Positions 36,765-45,972 of a stretch of DNA of 64,000 bases are shown here, piece after piece (the stretch's first letter is position 1; every line of letters begins with the position of its first letter). The notes beneath the pieces are model-generated. The model did no database searches and had not been told where the DNA came from. It saw only the letters and a program-made list of their open reading frames with translations. Source of the stretch: an uncultured Paludibaculum sp. (GTDB taxonomy: Bacteria > Acidobacteriota > Terriglobia > Bryobacterales > Bryobacteraceae); NCBI RefSeq assembly GCF_963665245.1, contig NZ_OY762269.1, forward strand, positions 1,302,001 to 1,366,000, in the 5' to 3' direction. Position numbers and translations under genes: made by a program.

Positions 36765-38930
36765 ATGACTGCACCTGTAGTGACCACACCCGCAAGTAGT
36801 GTTGCCACGGCGCTCCCCCCACCGGGGCGGCCCAGGCAGCAGGGGTACCGCCCCGTGGCCGCACCGGCTCAAGAACCGTTGTGGGGGCTGGACTGGCGCG
36901 AGTTGGTCAGGGCGGAGGTTGCGGTTCCCATCGCTGTGCTCGGAATTCTGATGGCAATGATCACTCCGCTGCCATCGTTTCTGCTGGATGTCCTGATCAG
37001 CGCGAACATCACGCTTTCCACAGTGGTCCTGCTGGTGTCGATGTACATCCGCCGCCCGGCCGACTTCAGCGTGTTCCCCACCACGCTGCTGCTGATGACC
37101 TTGTTCCGGCTGGCTTTGAACGTATCGAGCTCCCGGCTCATCCTCCTGAACGGGAGCAAGGGCACTTCGGCCGCGGGTGAGGTTATCGAGTCGTTCGGCA
37201 ACTTTGTCGTGGGTGGCAATTTTGTTATCGGCGTCGTGATCTTCCTGGTTCTCATTGCCATTCAGTACGTGGTGATCAACCACGGTGCCGTGCGTATTTC
37301 GGAAGTCACCGCTCGATTCACTCTGGACGCCTTGCCGGGTAAGCAGATGTCCATCGACGCCGACCTGAACGCTGGGCTCATCAATGAAGCCGAGGCCAAG
37401 GCGAGGCGCAAGTCGCTCTCCGCGGAGGCCGAGTTCTACGGTGCCATGGACGGTGCTACCCGGTTCACACAGCGCGACGCCGTGGCCAGCATTCTGATTA
37501 CGGCCATCAACATCGTGGCCGGATTCCTCATTGGCGTCCTGCAGCACGGCATGCAAATGGGGCAGGCGCTGGAAACCTACACGGTGCTGACGATTGGTGA
37601 CGGACTGGTCACCGTCATCCCGGCGCTGATGATTTCCATTTCCGGCGGCCTGATCGTCACACGAGCCAGTTCCGAGCAGGAGATGGGCGCCGACTTCGCA
37701 AAACAGATGTTCGGGGCTTACCAGCCGCTGTTCCTCGCCTCCGGCGTGCTGGTGGCCATGGCTCTGTTTCCAGGGTTACCTAAGATTCCCTTCCTGGTGT
37801 TGGGGGGCAGTGTCGGGTACGCGGGCTACCGGGTGCGGCAGAAGCGCAGGATGGTCAGCAGTGCCGCGCCGGCCCCGGCCCCGCAGGTCGCCAAGGACAG
37901 CCTTGAATCATTGATGAAGGTTGAGCCTTTGTCCGTCGAGGTGGGATTGGGGTTGGTGAAGTTGGTCGAGGGTGCTGAGAACTCGCCGCTGCTGCGGCGG
38001 ATAGCAGGCATTCGCCGGCAATTGGCTTCTGAATTGGGCTACATCCTGCCGCCCGTGCGTGTGACCGACAACCTGTCGCTGAAGGTGCGGGAGTACGTCG
38101 TGTTGCTGAAGGGTACGGAGGTAGCAAGATATGAGTTGCCGCAGGGGTGTGACCTGGCCATACCGCCTGCCAACGGATCCGCTCAGATTCAGGGTGTTCC
38201 CACGAAGGACCCCGCCTTCGGCATCCCCGCGGTTTGGATCGGCTCCGAACAGGCAGAGCGTGCGCGATCCTCCGGCTGCACTGTGGTGGATTCGATCAGC
38301 GTGCTGGCCACGCATCTTTCCGAACTCGTACGTAGGCACTGCCATGAGATCTTCTCCAGGCAGGACGCCAAGAAGGTCCTCGACCGGCTCGCCGAGGAGA
38401 ATCCGCGCGTGGTCGAAGATCTCGTCCCCAAACTGCTGCCCTTGCCGGCCGTGCAGCGGGTGTTCCAGAACCTGCTTCGGGAGCGCGTCTCGATCAAAGA
38501 CGCGAACACGATTCTGGAGAGTCTCGGCGAAGCCGCGGTGGTGACTCGCAATCCGATTCTGCTTACGGAATACGTACGGCAGTCGTTGCGCCGCTCACTG
38601 GTGAAGCCGCACCTGAATGCCAACGGAGAACTGGCGGTCTTCTTCCTGGACCCGGAGCTGGAGCGGTCGATCGAGCAGGCAGTGGAACACGGTGAGAACA
38701 CGTCGCACCTGAACCTTCCACCGCAGAAGGTGGGCGAGTTACTCGACGCCGCACGTTCGGCGGTGAGTGGCGGACAGTCCGGATGGGCTTTGCTGGCGAG
38801 CTCCGGCTCGCGGTCGTTCGTCCGGCAGATGTTGGAAGCCAATCACCCCCAGATTACGGTGCTCTCCCACGGAGAAGTGCCGCCGGGCACGAGGGTGGTG
38901 TCGCTGGGCGTATTGAAAGGGACTAAGTGA
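36765..38930 (+). CDS. flhA: Flagellar export protein FlhA
   Basis: 721 aa. After a Pro-rich cytoplasmic N-terminus of about 45 residues come eight membrane segments with the FHIPEP-family sequence FSVFPTTLLLMTLFRLALNV and the loop DALPGKQMSIDADLNAGLI, followed by the C-terminal docking domain (about 370-721). FlhA is the export-gate ion channel and substrate/chaperone dock. The stop TGA overlaps the flhF ATG by one base. 46 bases separate it from flhB. Confidence 0.97.
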   Translation: MTAPVVTTPASSVATALPPPGRPRQQGYRPVAAPAQEPLWGLDWRELVRAEVAVPIAVLGILMAMITPLPSFLLDVLISANITLSTVVLLVSMYIRRPADFSVFPTTLLLMTLFRLALNVSSSRLILLNGSKGTSAAGEVIESFGNFVVGGNFVIGVVIFLVLIAIQYVVINHGAVRISEVTARFTLDALPGKQMSIDADLNAGLINEAEAKARRKSLSAEAEFYGAMDGATRFTQRDAVASILITAINIVAGFLIGVLQHGMQMGQALETYTVLTIGDGLVTVIPALMISISGGLIVTRASSEQEMGADFAKQMFGAYQPLFLASGVLVAMALFPGLPKIPFLVLGGSVGYAGYRVRQKRRMVSSAAPAPAPQVAKDSLESLMKVEPLSVEVGLGLVKLVEGAENSPLLRRIAGIRRQLASELGYILPPVRVTDNLSLKVREYVVLLKGTEVARYELPQGCDLAIPPANGSAQIQGVPTKDPAFGIPAVWIGSEQAERARSSGCTVVDSISVLATHLSELVRRHCHEIFSRQDAKKVLDRLAEENPRVVEDLVPKLLPLPAVQRVFQNLLRERVSIKDANTILESLGEAAVVTRNPILLTEYVRQSLRRSLVKPHLNANGELAVFFLDPELERSIEQAVEHGENTSHLNLPPQKVGELLDAARSAVSGGQSGWALLASSGSRSFVRQMLEANHPQITVLSHGEVPPGTRVVSLGVLKGTK

Positions 38931-40054
38931 TGGCGAATCAGAGGACTTACTACTCCAATAGTGTGGAATCCGCAGTGGCGCAGGCCCGCCAGGAACTGGG
39001 CGAAGAGACTCTGCTCGTGGACGCCGGCCCTACGGGGGAGGCCGAGCGCCATCTAGGTGCGTATGCCGTCCTCGTGGAAAGCGGCTCGGATGAGCCCGAG
39101 ACACCGACAGGACTAAGCCGCGTCCACGAGGCGTCGTCGTCGAGTTCTGCCCCGGGCGGTCTGGATGCGATTCAGTCGGAGCTCAGCCGGCTGTCGATTC
39201 TGGTTGGCAGCTTGACAGCGCACTCACCGGGCTTCGGCTACGTGCCTGAAATGAACGAGGTTGCGGCGCAGTTGGGTGCTTCGGGGCTGCCTCACACCCT
39301 CATTCGCCAGATTCTGGAGCGCGTGGAGCGTCGACTCGGCCTGCGCCATAGTCCGGAGCCTGCGACCGAATCTCAAATTCGCAGGGGCATCGCCGCGGAG
39401 TTGGAGAGCATGCTTGCCGTGAGTCCTGGACTGGGAGGCGACGAGGGTCGTCGCCGTGTCGTCGCCTTTGTCGGTCCGCCTGGGGCAGGGAAGACCACAA
39501 CTCTCGCCAAGTTGGCCATGCGCTACGGAATTGCCGGGCGCATTCCTTCGGTGATCGTGAGCACCGACTGTTACCGCATTGCGGCGTCGGAACAACTCCG
39601 GGCCTATGCCTCGATCCTCGGGTTGCCATTTGCGCTGGCCGAGACGCCGGGGGCGCTCTCACGAGTCATGGTGGAGCAGCGGCAGAAGGACCTGGTGTTC
39701 ATCGACACTCCTGGTTTTGGCCCCAGGGATCAGGACTTTCTGGACGAGTGGAGCTCGAAGCTCAACAGCCACTCCGATATCCAGGTCTACCTGGTCCTGC
39801 CGGCCACGGCCCGGTGCGAGGATCTCCTGGCTGCCTACCGCCGCTGGGCCCTGTTCCATCCGACCAGACTGATATTCACCCATATGGACGAGACCGAATT
39901 CCATGGCGGATGGCTGGGCCTTGCCCTGACCACTGGTCTCCCAATCTCGTGTCTGTGTTTTGGCCAGGGGGTGCCCGAGGACCTTGAAGTTGCCTCGAAA
40001 CCCCTTCTGTTGCAGTTGCTCTTCGGCGGCGCCGCGCGGGCTGCCAACGCCTGA
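38930..40054 (+). CDS. flhF: Flagellar SRP-like GTPase FlhF
   Basis: 374 aa from ATG 38930 (TGATG overlap with flhA; GTG 38927 adds one residue). The N-terminal B region starts with YYSNSVESAVAQARQELGEE, as in FlhF. The NG domain has G1 GPPGAGKT at about 182-189, STDCYRIAASEQL, and G3 DTPGFGP. It sets the position and number of flagella at the pole in other bacteria. The usual antagonist gene flhG/minD does not follow; fliA comes directly. Confidence 0.93.
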   Translation: MANQRTYYSNSVESAVAQARQELGEETLLVDAGPTGEAERHLGAYAVLVESGSDEPETPTGLSRVHEASSSSSAPGGLDAIQSELSRLSILVGSLTAHSPGFGYVPEMNEVAAQLGASGLPHTLIRQILERVERRLGLRHSPEPATESQIRRGIAAELESMLAVSPGLGGDEGRRRVVAFVGPPGAGKTTTLAKLAMRYGIAGRIPSVIVSTDCYRIAASEQLRAYASILGLPFALAETPGALSRVMVEQRQKDLVFIDTPGFGPRDQDFLDEWSSKLNSHSDIQVYLVLPATARCEDLLAAYRRWALFHPTRLIFTHMDETEFHGGWLGLALTTGLPISCLCFGQGVPEDLEVASKPLLLQLLFGGAARAANA

Positions 40055-40074
40055 GTTCATGAGGTGGAAGTGAG

Positions 40075-40824
40075 ATGAACCCTTATCGCAAAGCTGCCGT
40101 CCTGAGTGGCGAAGACCGGGAGCAAATGATTCTGGAGCATCTGCCGCAGGTCCGTCTGATTGCACGACGGATCCACGAACGGCTACCGGAGAGCGTGAGC
40201 CTCGACGATCTGATTTCCACCGGAATTGTGGGTTTGATTTCGGCCATCGACCGGTTCGATCCCAATCAGAACGTCAAGTTGAAAACGTACGCAGAGTACA
40301 AGATTCGAGGGGCGATCCTGGACAGCCTGCGGGGTTTGGACTGGGCGCCGCGCCAGCAGCGGCGGCGCAGTAAACAGATCGAGTTGGCAGTCGCCTCCCT
40401 AGAGCAAGAGTTGAAGCGGGCACCAACGGAAGAGGAGATTGCCATGGCGATGGGTGTAGAGCTCGAGGAGTACCACGGGTGGCTGGTTGAGATTCGTGGA
40501 TTGAATGTCGGCAGCTTGGAGGGCCGCCCCGGTGAGGAGGAAGGCCGGGATCTGTTGCGTTTTGTGGCCGATAAGGATGCGGAATCGCCGTCCAGCGTCC
40601 TGGAGCGGAGCGAGTTGCGGAAAATCCTGGCTCAAGCCATTTCCCGAATGCCCTATATCGAGCGAACGGTCATCAGCCTTTACTATCATGAGGAACTCAC
40701 GCTGCGAGAGATCTCACGGGTTGTGAATCTCCACGAGTCGAGGGTCTCCCAGCTCAAAACGCAGGCGATCATACGGCTGAGAACCTTCCTGCACAAGAAA
40801 TGGCCGACAGAGCGGGGGCTCTAG
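40075..40824 (+). CDS. fliA: Flagellar RNA polymerase sigma-28 factor
   Basis: 249 aa with the FliA/WhiG architecture. Region 2: VSLDDLISTGIVGLISAIDR, then the KTYAEYKIRGAILDSLRGLD segment typical of FliA. Region 3: APTEEEIAMAMGVELEEY. Region 4: ISRMPYIERTVISLYYHEEL and the helix-turn-helix LTLREISRVVNLHESRVSQL. It would drive late flagellar genes from GCCGATAA-type promoters; matching elements are seen upstream of flaG and between flgF and fliK. The anti-sigma FlgM is not in the window. The ORF end lies 11 bases before the next gene. Confidence 0.93.
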   Translation: MNPYRKAAVLSGEDREQMILEHLPQVRLIARRIHERLPESVSLDDLISTGIVGLISAIDRFDPNQNVKLKTYAEYKIRGAILDSLRGLDWAPRQQRRRSKQIELAVASLEQELKRAPTEEEIAMAMGVELEEYHGWLVEIRGLNVGSLEGRPGEEEGRDLLRFVADKDAESPSSVLERSELRKILAQAISRMPYIERTVISLYYHEELTLREISRVVNLHESRVSQLKTQAIIRLRTFLHKKWPTERGL

Positions 40825-40835
40825 GCGAGGACAAG

Positions 40836-41669
40836 ATGGCCGACACTATAGCCTTGCTGGCTGGGCAATGGGCGCACGGCCTTGGGCCGGCAATCAGCGC
40901 CATGACGGGGACGTCGTCTCAGGCGTCGACCGTGCAACGCGACATGCCGGCGCACTTGCCGGACGCAGCGCTGGTCTGGCGTCAGGAGTTGAGTGCGGCA
41001 GACGGAGCGATCGTCTGGGTTTGGCTACCCGAGTCAATCTGGCTCACCATCGGCAAACAGGTTCTTCAATCGGCTGGACTCTCCGAGGACGGTGGGGCGG
41101 GTGATCCGGCGGAAGCGCGGAGCACGTTTGTTGAGGTCTTGCAGCAGTCACTGGCACCGATCAGCAACTGGATTGGTGCTCAACTAGGACGCGAAGTGCA
41201 GATTCAGGCCGGACAGGAGTGCGACTCTATACCCTCCGGCCTCACGTGGCAGGCGGTGGCGGTGCACTCTGAAACGGGCGACTTAGGGTGCGGTTGGCTG
41301 GCGGCAAGCTCCGAATTGCTAGGGGCCTTGCCCAGTGCGAATCCCCCTGCTGAATCAGCTCCCATGCCAGCACCACCGCCAAATGTCTCTGTTCCGACTT
41401 CCAGGCCGTCGCGGACTCTCGACCTCCTCATGGAGGTGGAGTTGCCGGTGGGCGTGTCCTTCGGACGCGCCCAGATGCGGCTGAAGGACGCCATCAAGCT
41501 GACCACCGGCAGCATCGTGGAGCTGAACAGGTCGGTCTCCGAACCTGTGGAAATCATAGTCAACAATTGCGTTATCGCGCGCGGCGAGGTGGTCGTCGTT
41601 GAGGGGAACTACGGTGTCCGGATCAAGGAAATCATCAGCCGGGATGAACGGCTTCGGACATTGTTCTAG
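40836..41669 (+). CDS. FliN-like protein with long N-terminal CheC-like region
   Basis: 277 aa from ATG 40836, chosen for GAGGAC upstream; ATG 40800 overlaps fliA. The C-terminal 75 residues are a full SpoA/FliN domain: LLMEVELPVGVSFGRAQMRL, GSIVELNRSVSEPVEI and VIARGEVVVVEGNYGVRI. The first 180 residues are not FliN-like. A helix with TFVEVLQQSLAPISNWIGAQ resembles the CheC/FliM-middle type, so the overall layout is FliY/FliM-like, but I do not see the CheC phosphatase motifs. A Pro-rich linker (about 180-200) joins the parts. It may be the C-ring partner of the short FliN at 33315. Confidence 0.75.
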   Translation: MADTIALLAGQWAHGLGPAISAMTGTSSQASTVQRDMPAHLPDAALVWRQELSAADGAIVWVWLPESIWLTIGKQVLQSAGLSEDGGAGDPAEARSTFVEVLQQSLAPISNWIGAQLGREVQIQAGQECDSIPSGLTWQAVAVHSETGDLGCGWLAASSELLGALPSANPPAESAPMPAPPPNVSVPTSRPSRTLDLLMEVELPVGVSFGRAQMRLKDAIKLTTGSIVELNRSVSEPVEIIVNNCVIARGEVVVVEGNYGVRIKEIISRDERLRTLF

Positions 41670-41732
41670 GTCCAGGTGGCTGGCGGGCTAAAGATCTTAG
41701 AATAAGCCGCCGTTATACACTGAGAGTCTGAT

Positions 41733-42128
41733 ATGGTTTGGCTTACCAACCCGCTCACCTATTACTGCCTGCTGGCCGTAGGGCTGTCGCTCTCGCTTTA
41801 TCTCTTCGTCTCCGTGAAGAGGGAGAACGCCGCTCTACGCGAGCAATTGACGGCGGAACGCAAACAGATCGATGAGGCAATGGATGTCCTCCGTCAGTCA
41901 TTGAATCGAGTGGAGTTAGCGCTGGAGGAGGCGACCGAGATGCCTACCGTCCCAACGGCGTCGGCCACCCCGCCCGACACGTCGGTAAACATCAGCAAAC
42001 GAGGGCAGGCGCTCAGGATGCATCGTCGAGGGGAGTCGCCCGAGCAGATTGCTGCTGCGCTGCAGATGCCCCGAAGCGAGGTGGAGCTGTTGTTGAAAGT
42101 GCAACGCGCCGTTCTCGGTCAATGCTAG
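41733..42128 (+). CDS. Small membrane-anchored coiled-coil protein in flagellar cluster
   Basis: 131 aa. One N-terminal membrane segment (about 7-27) is followed by a coiled coil (about 30-70, rich in Glu, Arg and Leu), a Pro/Thr spacer, and a C-terminal helix-turn-helix-like segment: ALRMHRRGESPEQIAAALQM then EVELLLKVQR. This design (anchor, coiled coil, small helical domain) resembles SwrB and DUF6115/DUF2802-type proteins found near flagellar genes in other phyla. In Bacillus, SwrB promotes completion of the export apparatus. Function here is inference from layout and position at the end of the operon. Confidence 0.55.
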   Translation: MVWLTNPLTYYCLLAVGLSLSLYLFVSVKRENAALREQLTAERKQIDEAMDVLRQSLNRVELALEEATEMPTVPTASATPPDTSVNISKRGQALRMHRRGESPEQIAAALQMPRSEVELLLKVQRAVLGQC

Positions 42129-42195
42129 TGCTGGGCGCCACCGGAAAACCAACCTGACGGCCGCCGCCTCGGCGTGGGCGCCGTTCAACGTACAG

Positions 42196-43062
42196 CTAGC
42201 GGACGCTGATGGCCTGTCCCCGCGGGGGCGTCCTGTCGCTGCTCTCATCGTCCATTGACACCGTGAGGGTCATCTCTTTCTTTTCCCTCATCAGGACCAC
42301 GAGGTATGAATCGCGGGAATTGGCGCGGGCCGCGCGAATCGCATTCGTGACGTCACGCGGCGAGGTGACCCGTGTGTCGTTCACCTTGATCAGTACGTCG
42401 CCCGCTTTGATGCCGGCCTTCTCGGCAGCGGTGCTTTTCATGACCGATCGAACGAGGACGCCTTCCTTTACCCCGAAGTACGCCGCCAGTTGAGATTCGC
42501 CCAGCGACTCCGCCTCGACACCCAGCACCGAACTGCGCCACGACATCATCGCCTTGGGAATGTCCGGCATGGACATCTCCCTGGGGAATTCCACTCGGAA
42601 ACTCTCCATGGGCATGACACCGGAAACGGTGGGTTTACGTGCGCCGATGGTCGCGGCCACAGTCTGGTTGACGCCTCCCCGGGCCAGTGTCAGTTTGATG
42701 GTCCGGCCAGCAGGTGTCTCGCGGACGAAGCGGATGAACTGTTCTGTGCCCTCCACCCGTTGCCCGTTGTATTCCAGTACCACGTCGTGCACTTTCAAGC
42801 CCGCCCGGGAGGCTGGGCTATTGTCTTCCACCCTGGTGATCTCGACGCCAAACTCCTCTTTGAGCTTCAGGGCCTTGCTACGTTCCGAGTTGACTTCCTG
42901 AACACCAACCCCGAGAAAGCTCCCTGACAATCCAAGCACCTTGACGATTTCGGGGTTGTTCGACGAGGCCGGCGCGGGCGCTTGGGCCGACAGGAGCGTG
43001 GTAGCCATGGAGAGAATGAGGCTCCCAGCAAGCTTCGCGGCAAACTGACTATCGAATTGCAT
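42196..43062 (-). CDS. Secreted twin-PDZ protein without protease domain
   Basis: 288 aa from ATG 43062, with AAGGG upstream; the frame is open 28 codons more. Signal peptide at about 8-26 (ending LLSAQ). Two PDZ domains: the first at about 50-140 (FLGVGVQEVNSE, ITRVEDNSPASRAGLKVHDV), the second at about 185-265 (VLVRSVMKSTAAEKAGIKAG). No protease domain, so it is not DegP itself. PDZ pairs bind exposed C-termini of proteins in the periplasm. It ends the sigma/anti-sigma/DUF4097-like cluster, and a 117-base gap could hold its own promoter. Confidence 0.75.
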   Translation of the reverse strand: MQFDSQFAAKLAGSLILSMATTLLSAQAPAPASSNNPEIVKVLGLSGSFLGVGVQEVNSERSKALKLKEEFGVEITRVEDNSPASRAGLKVHDVVLEYNGQRVEGTEQFIRFVRETPAGRTIKLTLARGGVNQTVAATIGARKPTVSGVMPMESFRVEFPREMSMPDIPKAMMSWRSSVLGVEAESLGESQLAAYFGVKEGVLVRSVMKSTAAEKAGIKAGDVLIKVNDTRVTSPRDVTNAIRAARANSRDSYLVVLMREKKEMTLTVSMDDESSDRTPPRGQAISVR

Positions 43063-43179
43063 GTCACTTTCCCTTCTTGCATCCGGTCGGAACCGGACTG
43101 CGGCGTCCCGCAAACTATCGGGACGGCAAGTGAACGATCTCCCCAAGAACTGACAGCGCGCCGGCTACCGTCAGTCTCC

Positions 43180-44343
43180 CTACTTCAGGCGTCGAAGAAT
43201 AATCGCCCCGTTGGTTGCCGAAAGCATCAGCACCGGACCGCCTCCATTGAGTGAGCCCTGCGCCAACACCGAGCGGCCGCGTCCAACCTGGGACGGCTGA
43301 ACCTGGATCTCCGGAAAATCGGAGACCACCCGCCCAAGCCAACTGGACGATTCATTCAGCGCCTTGACCGTCACTGGCATTTTAGACGGAACCGAAACCG
43401 TAATGTCACCCCGGCTCGTTGCGAGAAAGGAATTCTCGATCATGAGGCCAGATGTGAGGGTGGCGTAGATGTTGCCGCTGGCCGTGGCGGCCCGTAGCGC
43501 TCCGGATACGCTCTTTAGCCGGATCGTGCCTCCGGCCGATTCGCACCGCACACCCTTGGCGCTCCCGATCTGAATCGTCCCGCCGCCCGTTTCCGCAGTC
43601 ACCACGCCGCCGGATTGCTCTACTTCAATCAGGCCGGCGGAAGTGTGGGCAAAGACGGACTCCGCCGCACGGCCCACATGGATATTGCCTGCCGTCGAGA
43701 GTCTGAGCCAACTGCCCGCCTCTTCCACGAGGACCTCACCACCGGCGCTTTCGAGAACGGCTTCCTTTCCAACCTTGCCGACCTTGATACAGCCGCCCCC
43801 CGATAGGCCGCGGATGCTGCCGGTGACCGTCGTGAACGTGAGGCAGCCCCCTCCGGTTCGCGCGACCACGCTGCCGTCGATGTCATCCATCTCGATGTTC
43901 CCGGCGGCTGTAACGGCTTCGACTGCACCTTTCAAGTACTTACCGCTTAGCGAGCCATTCCGGCTTTCCATGTATAGCTGTCGAACTTGGCGGGGGATGG
44001 TGACAACCAAGTCGGACGTCACCGAGGGGCCGTCCGGGGCGGACGCAACAAGGATGCAGACACCACCTTGTTGTTGAGCTTGGATTCTCACCGAATGCAG
44101 GCGCCGTTCCGCTTCAGGTTGTGATGCTCCGGCGGTCCGGCAACTCCATTTGAAGCCGACGTTGTGGCGGTCGTCGGACAGTACGGTGAGCCGGCCCTGC
44201 GTGACAACTTTTAGTCTGGTGGCTTGTTGGCAGGCAGAACCCGTGCTGGTCCGTGTCCAGCCGGACCGGTCCGAACTCCAAGCCGACTCCTGTGCATGGC
44301 CGGAAAGGCCGGCTAGCACAAAAATCGGTAGCAATCTCCGCAT
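43180..44343 (-). CDS. DUF4097-like secreted beta-helical protein
   Basis: 387 aa with signal peptide (residues 1-17, ending GHAQ). From about 115 to 330 it consists of short repeated beta-strand units (SAGGEVLVEEAGS, TAGNIHVGRAAES, TGGGTIQIGSAKG, SAGGTIRLKSVSG, TASGNIYATLTSG), the pattern of DUF4097/putative adhesin domains that form a right-handed beta-helix. It starts 2 bases after the anti-sigma stop, so the two are co-transcribed. DUF4097 proteins are often found next to ECF sigma/anti-sigma pairs and may sense or respond to envelope state; no biochemical role is known. Confidence 0.75.
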   Translation of the reverse strand: MRRLLPIFVLAGLSGHAQESAWSSDRSGWTRTSTGSACQQATRLKVVTQGRLTVLSDDRHNVGFKWSCRTAGASQPEAERRLHSVRIQAQQQGGVCILVASAPDGPSVTSDLVVTIPRQVRQLYMESRNGSLSGKYLKGAVEAVTAAGNIEMDDIDGSVVARTGGGCLTFTTVTGSIRGLSGGGCIKVGKVGKEAVLESAGGEVLVEEAGSWLRLSTAGNIHVGRAAESVFAHTSAGLIEVEQSGGVVTAETGGGTIQIGSAKGVRCESAGGTIRLKSVSGALRAATASGNIYATLTSGLMIENSFLATSRGDITVSVPSKMPVTVKALNESSSWLGRVVSDFPEIQVQPSQVGRGRSVLAQGSLNGGGPVLMLSATNGAIILRRLK

Positions 44344-44345
44344 GA

Positions 44346-45269
44346 TCAGAAAGTACCGACGGAAGCCCTCATCTCGGTCAACGCCTTCTGGCTGCGCGAC
44401 CGAACGTAGCTATTGTCTTCCCGCCGCAGAAGCTCCTGCAGTACTCCGGCCACTTCCGGTTCCTTGTTCTGAACCAGAAGGTCGATGGCCTGAGTTCGCA
44501 CCCCGGGGTTGTCGTCGGAAAGGAGGACCTGTGCAAGGACCTTGCGGGTTTCCGGATCCTGGGCGTACGTCTTCAGTCCTTCCAGCGCTTTCAATCGGAC
44601 ACCCGCATTCGGGTCGCCCTTCAGCGCGTTCAAGAGGGCCCGGCGGACCTCATCATCGGAACACTGCCGCTTCAGGATGTCGATGGACTCGACGCGCAGC
44701 CCGGGATCGCCCGGATCCACAGCCGCGGCCAACAGCAGCCGCCGGATGTTTGCGTCGGTGACCTCACCGCTCACTTCCCGCTGGTGCGTCTCGTCGAACA
44801 TCACCCGAACCCGGCCGGAATCGTCAGGGTCGACATATCGGACGCGGCTCACCATCGGGGCGGTGTCATTGGAAAGGCCCATGTGAGTGACGGAAGGGGA
44901 GTCGGAGGGAACCAGGCGGGCGGCGAAGAATCCGATGGCCAACATTGCTACGGCGCCAATCGGCCGAAGCCACATGGGCGGGGCCACCACCCAGTTGCGC
45001 CAGAGGCTGGCAAAGGCGATGCGGCGACGGGGGATAGCGCGCTCTTCCTGAACCTTGACTACGAGGTCGCGTCGGCAGCGGGCCAACAACCCGGCCGGTA
45101 CGTCGGCCTCTCCCGGTTCCAGCAGGGCGTTCATTGATTCGAGCCTTACGCGCTCGGCCCGACATTCCCCGCAAGTTTCCAGATGCTGTTCAACCATCTC
45201 CTCTTCATCGAACGACAACTCGCCGTAAACGAAGAGCACCATTTGCTGGCGGGCCGTTTCGCACGTCAT
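44346..45269 (-). CDS. Zinc-finger anti-sigma factor with periplasmic HEAT-like repeats
   Basis: 307 aa. Residues 3-36 form a ZAS/zf-HC2 domain (C3, then H29-x3-C33-x2-C36). One membrane segment is at about 101-118. The outer part (about 165-300) is a set of HEAT-like helical repeats with recurring patterns such as DPGLRVESIDILKRQ, NAGVRLKALEGLKTYAQD and NPGVRTQAIDLLVQN. The start overlaps the sigma gene stop by 4 bases. The ZAS domain should hold the ECF sigma inactive, and the HEAT region is the probable sensory or partner-binding part. No RseP-like protease gene is adjacent. Confidence 0.85.
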   Translation of the reverse strand: MTCETARQQMVLFVYGELSFDEEEMVEQHLETCGECRAERVRLESMNALLEPGEADVPAGLLARCRRDLVVKVQEERAIPRRRIAFASLWRNWVVAPPMWLRPIGAVAMLAIGFFAARLVPSDSPSVTHMGLSNDTAPMVSRVRYVDPDDSGRVRVMFDETHQREVSGEVTDANIRRLLLAAAVDPGDPGLRVESIDILKRQCSDDEVRRALLNALKGDPNAGVRLKALEGLKTYAQDPETRKVLAQVLLSDDNPGVRTQAIDLLVQNKEPEVAGVLQELLRREDNSYVRSRSQKALTEMRASVGTF

Positions 45270-45865
45270 ACGAATTCTCCCAATGCCGAGCGCATCTTCT
45301 GAGTAGCACGGAACAAACAGTTCTTTGCGGCCTCCTCGGTGGTTCCGAGAGCCTCTCCGATGGCGCGCAAGCGCATGCCCTGATAGTGCCGCATCTCGAA
45401 GACCATGCGTTCACGGGCGGTCATGCCCGTGAGGGCCTCCTCAATTCTGCCTCGCAGTTCGGTGCTTAGGAGTGCACGCTGAGGATCGCCATGTGCTCGC
45501 TGCTCAGGCACGGAGTCCAGCCTGTCCAGCGGGCCTTCTTCGGTCTCCATGACGGTGGATTCCGTTTTGCGGACCTTTTTCTTGCGCAGGTGGTCGAGAC
45601 AGAGGTTGGTGACGATGCGGTAAAGCCAGGTGTGGAAACTGCAATCGAAGCGGAAGCTCTGCAGATTGCGGTAGACGCGCAGAAACGCTTCCTGATAGAC
45701 GTCGTAGGCGTCTTCCGGGGAGCGCAGCAGATTCATCGCGAGACGCAGCACGTTCTGATCATAGTTCCGGACCAAATGCTCAAATGCATCGTGGTCGCCC
45801 GCCTGAGCGGCACGGATCAGCGCGGCCTCGTCCATCCTTGATGTCGACTCGGCGCTTCGGGCCAT
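45266..45865 (-). CDS. ECF RNA polymerase sigma factor
   Basis: 199 aa from ATG 45865, preferred for GAGG 5 bases upstream; the longer frame begins at a TTG overlapping rpsA. Region 2: DHDAFEHLVRNYDQNVLRLA and EDAYDVYQEAFLRVYRNLQ with FHTWLYRIVTNLCLDHLR. Region 4: MTARERMVFEMRHYQGMRL with the HTH IGEALGTTEEAAKNCLFRA. This is an RpoE-like ECF factor, likely controlled by the anti-sigma factor encoded immediately downstream, and co-transcribed with the DUF4097-like gene. The gap to rpsA is 107 bases. Confidence 0.92.
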   Translation of the reverse strand: MARSAESTSRMDEAALIRAAQAGDHDAFEHLVRNYDQNVLRLAMNLLRSPEDAYDVYQEAFLRVYRNLQSFRFDCSFHTWLYRIVTNLCLDHLRKKKVRKTESTVMETEEGPLDRLDSVPEQRAHGDPQRALLSTELRGRIEEALTGMTARERMVFEMRHYQGMRLRAIGEALGTTEEAAKNCLFRATQKMRSALGEFV

Positions 45866-45972
45866 GCCGACCTCGATCGCCAAAGAAGCTCCACTTTTCA
45901 CCGTCACCTCTTGCAGGGCATTCCCCGAAGAGTCTAGACGAGGTAGACGAGAAAAGGTCTCGTTAAGTTCCG

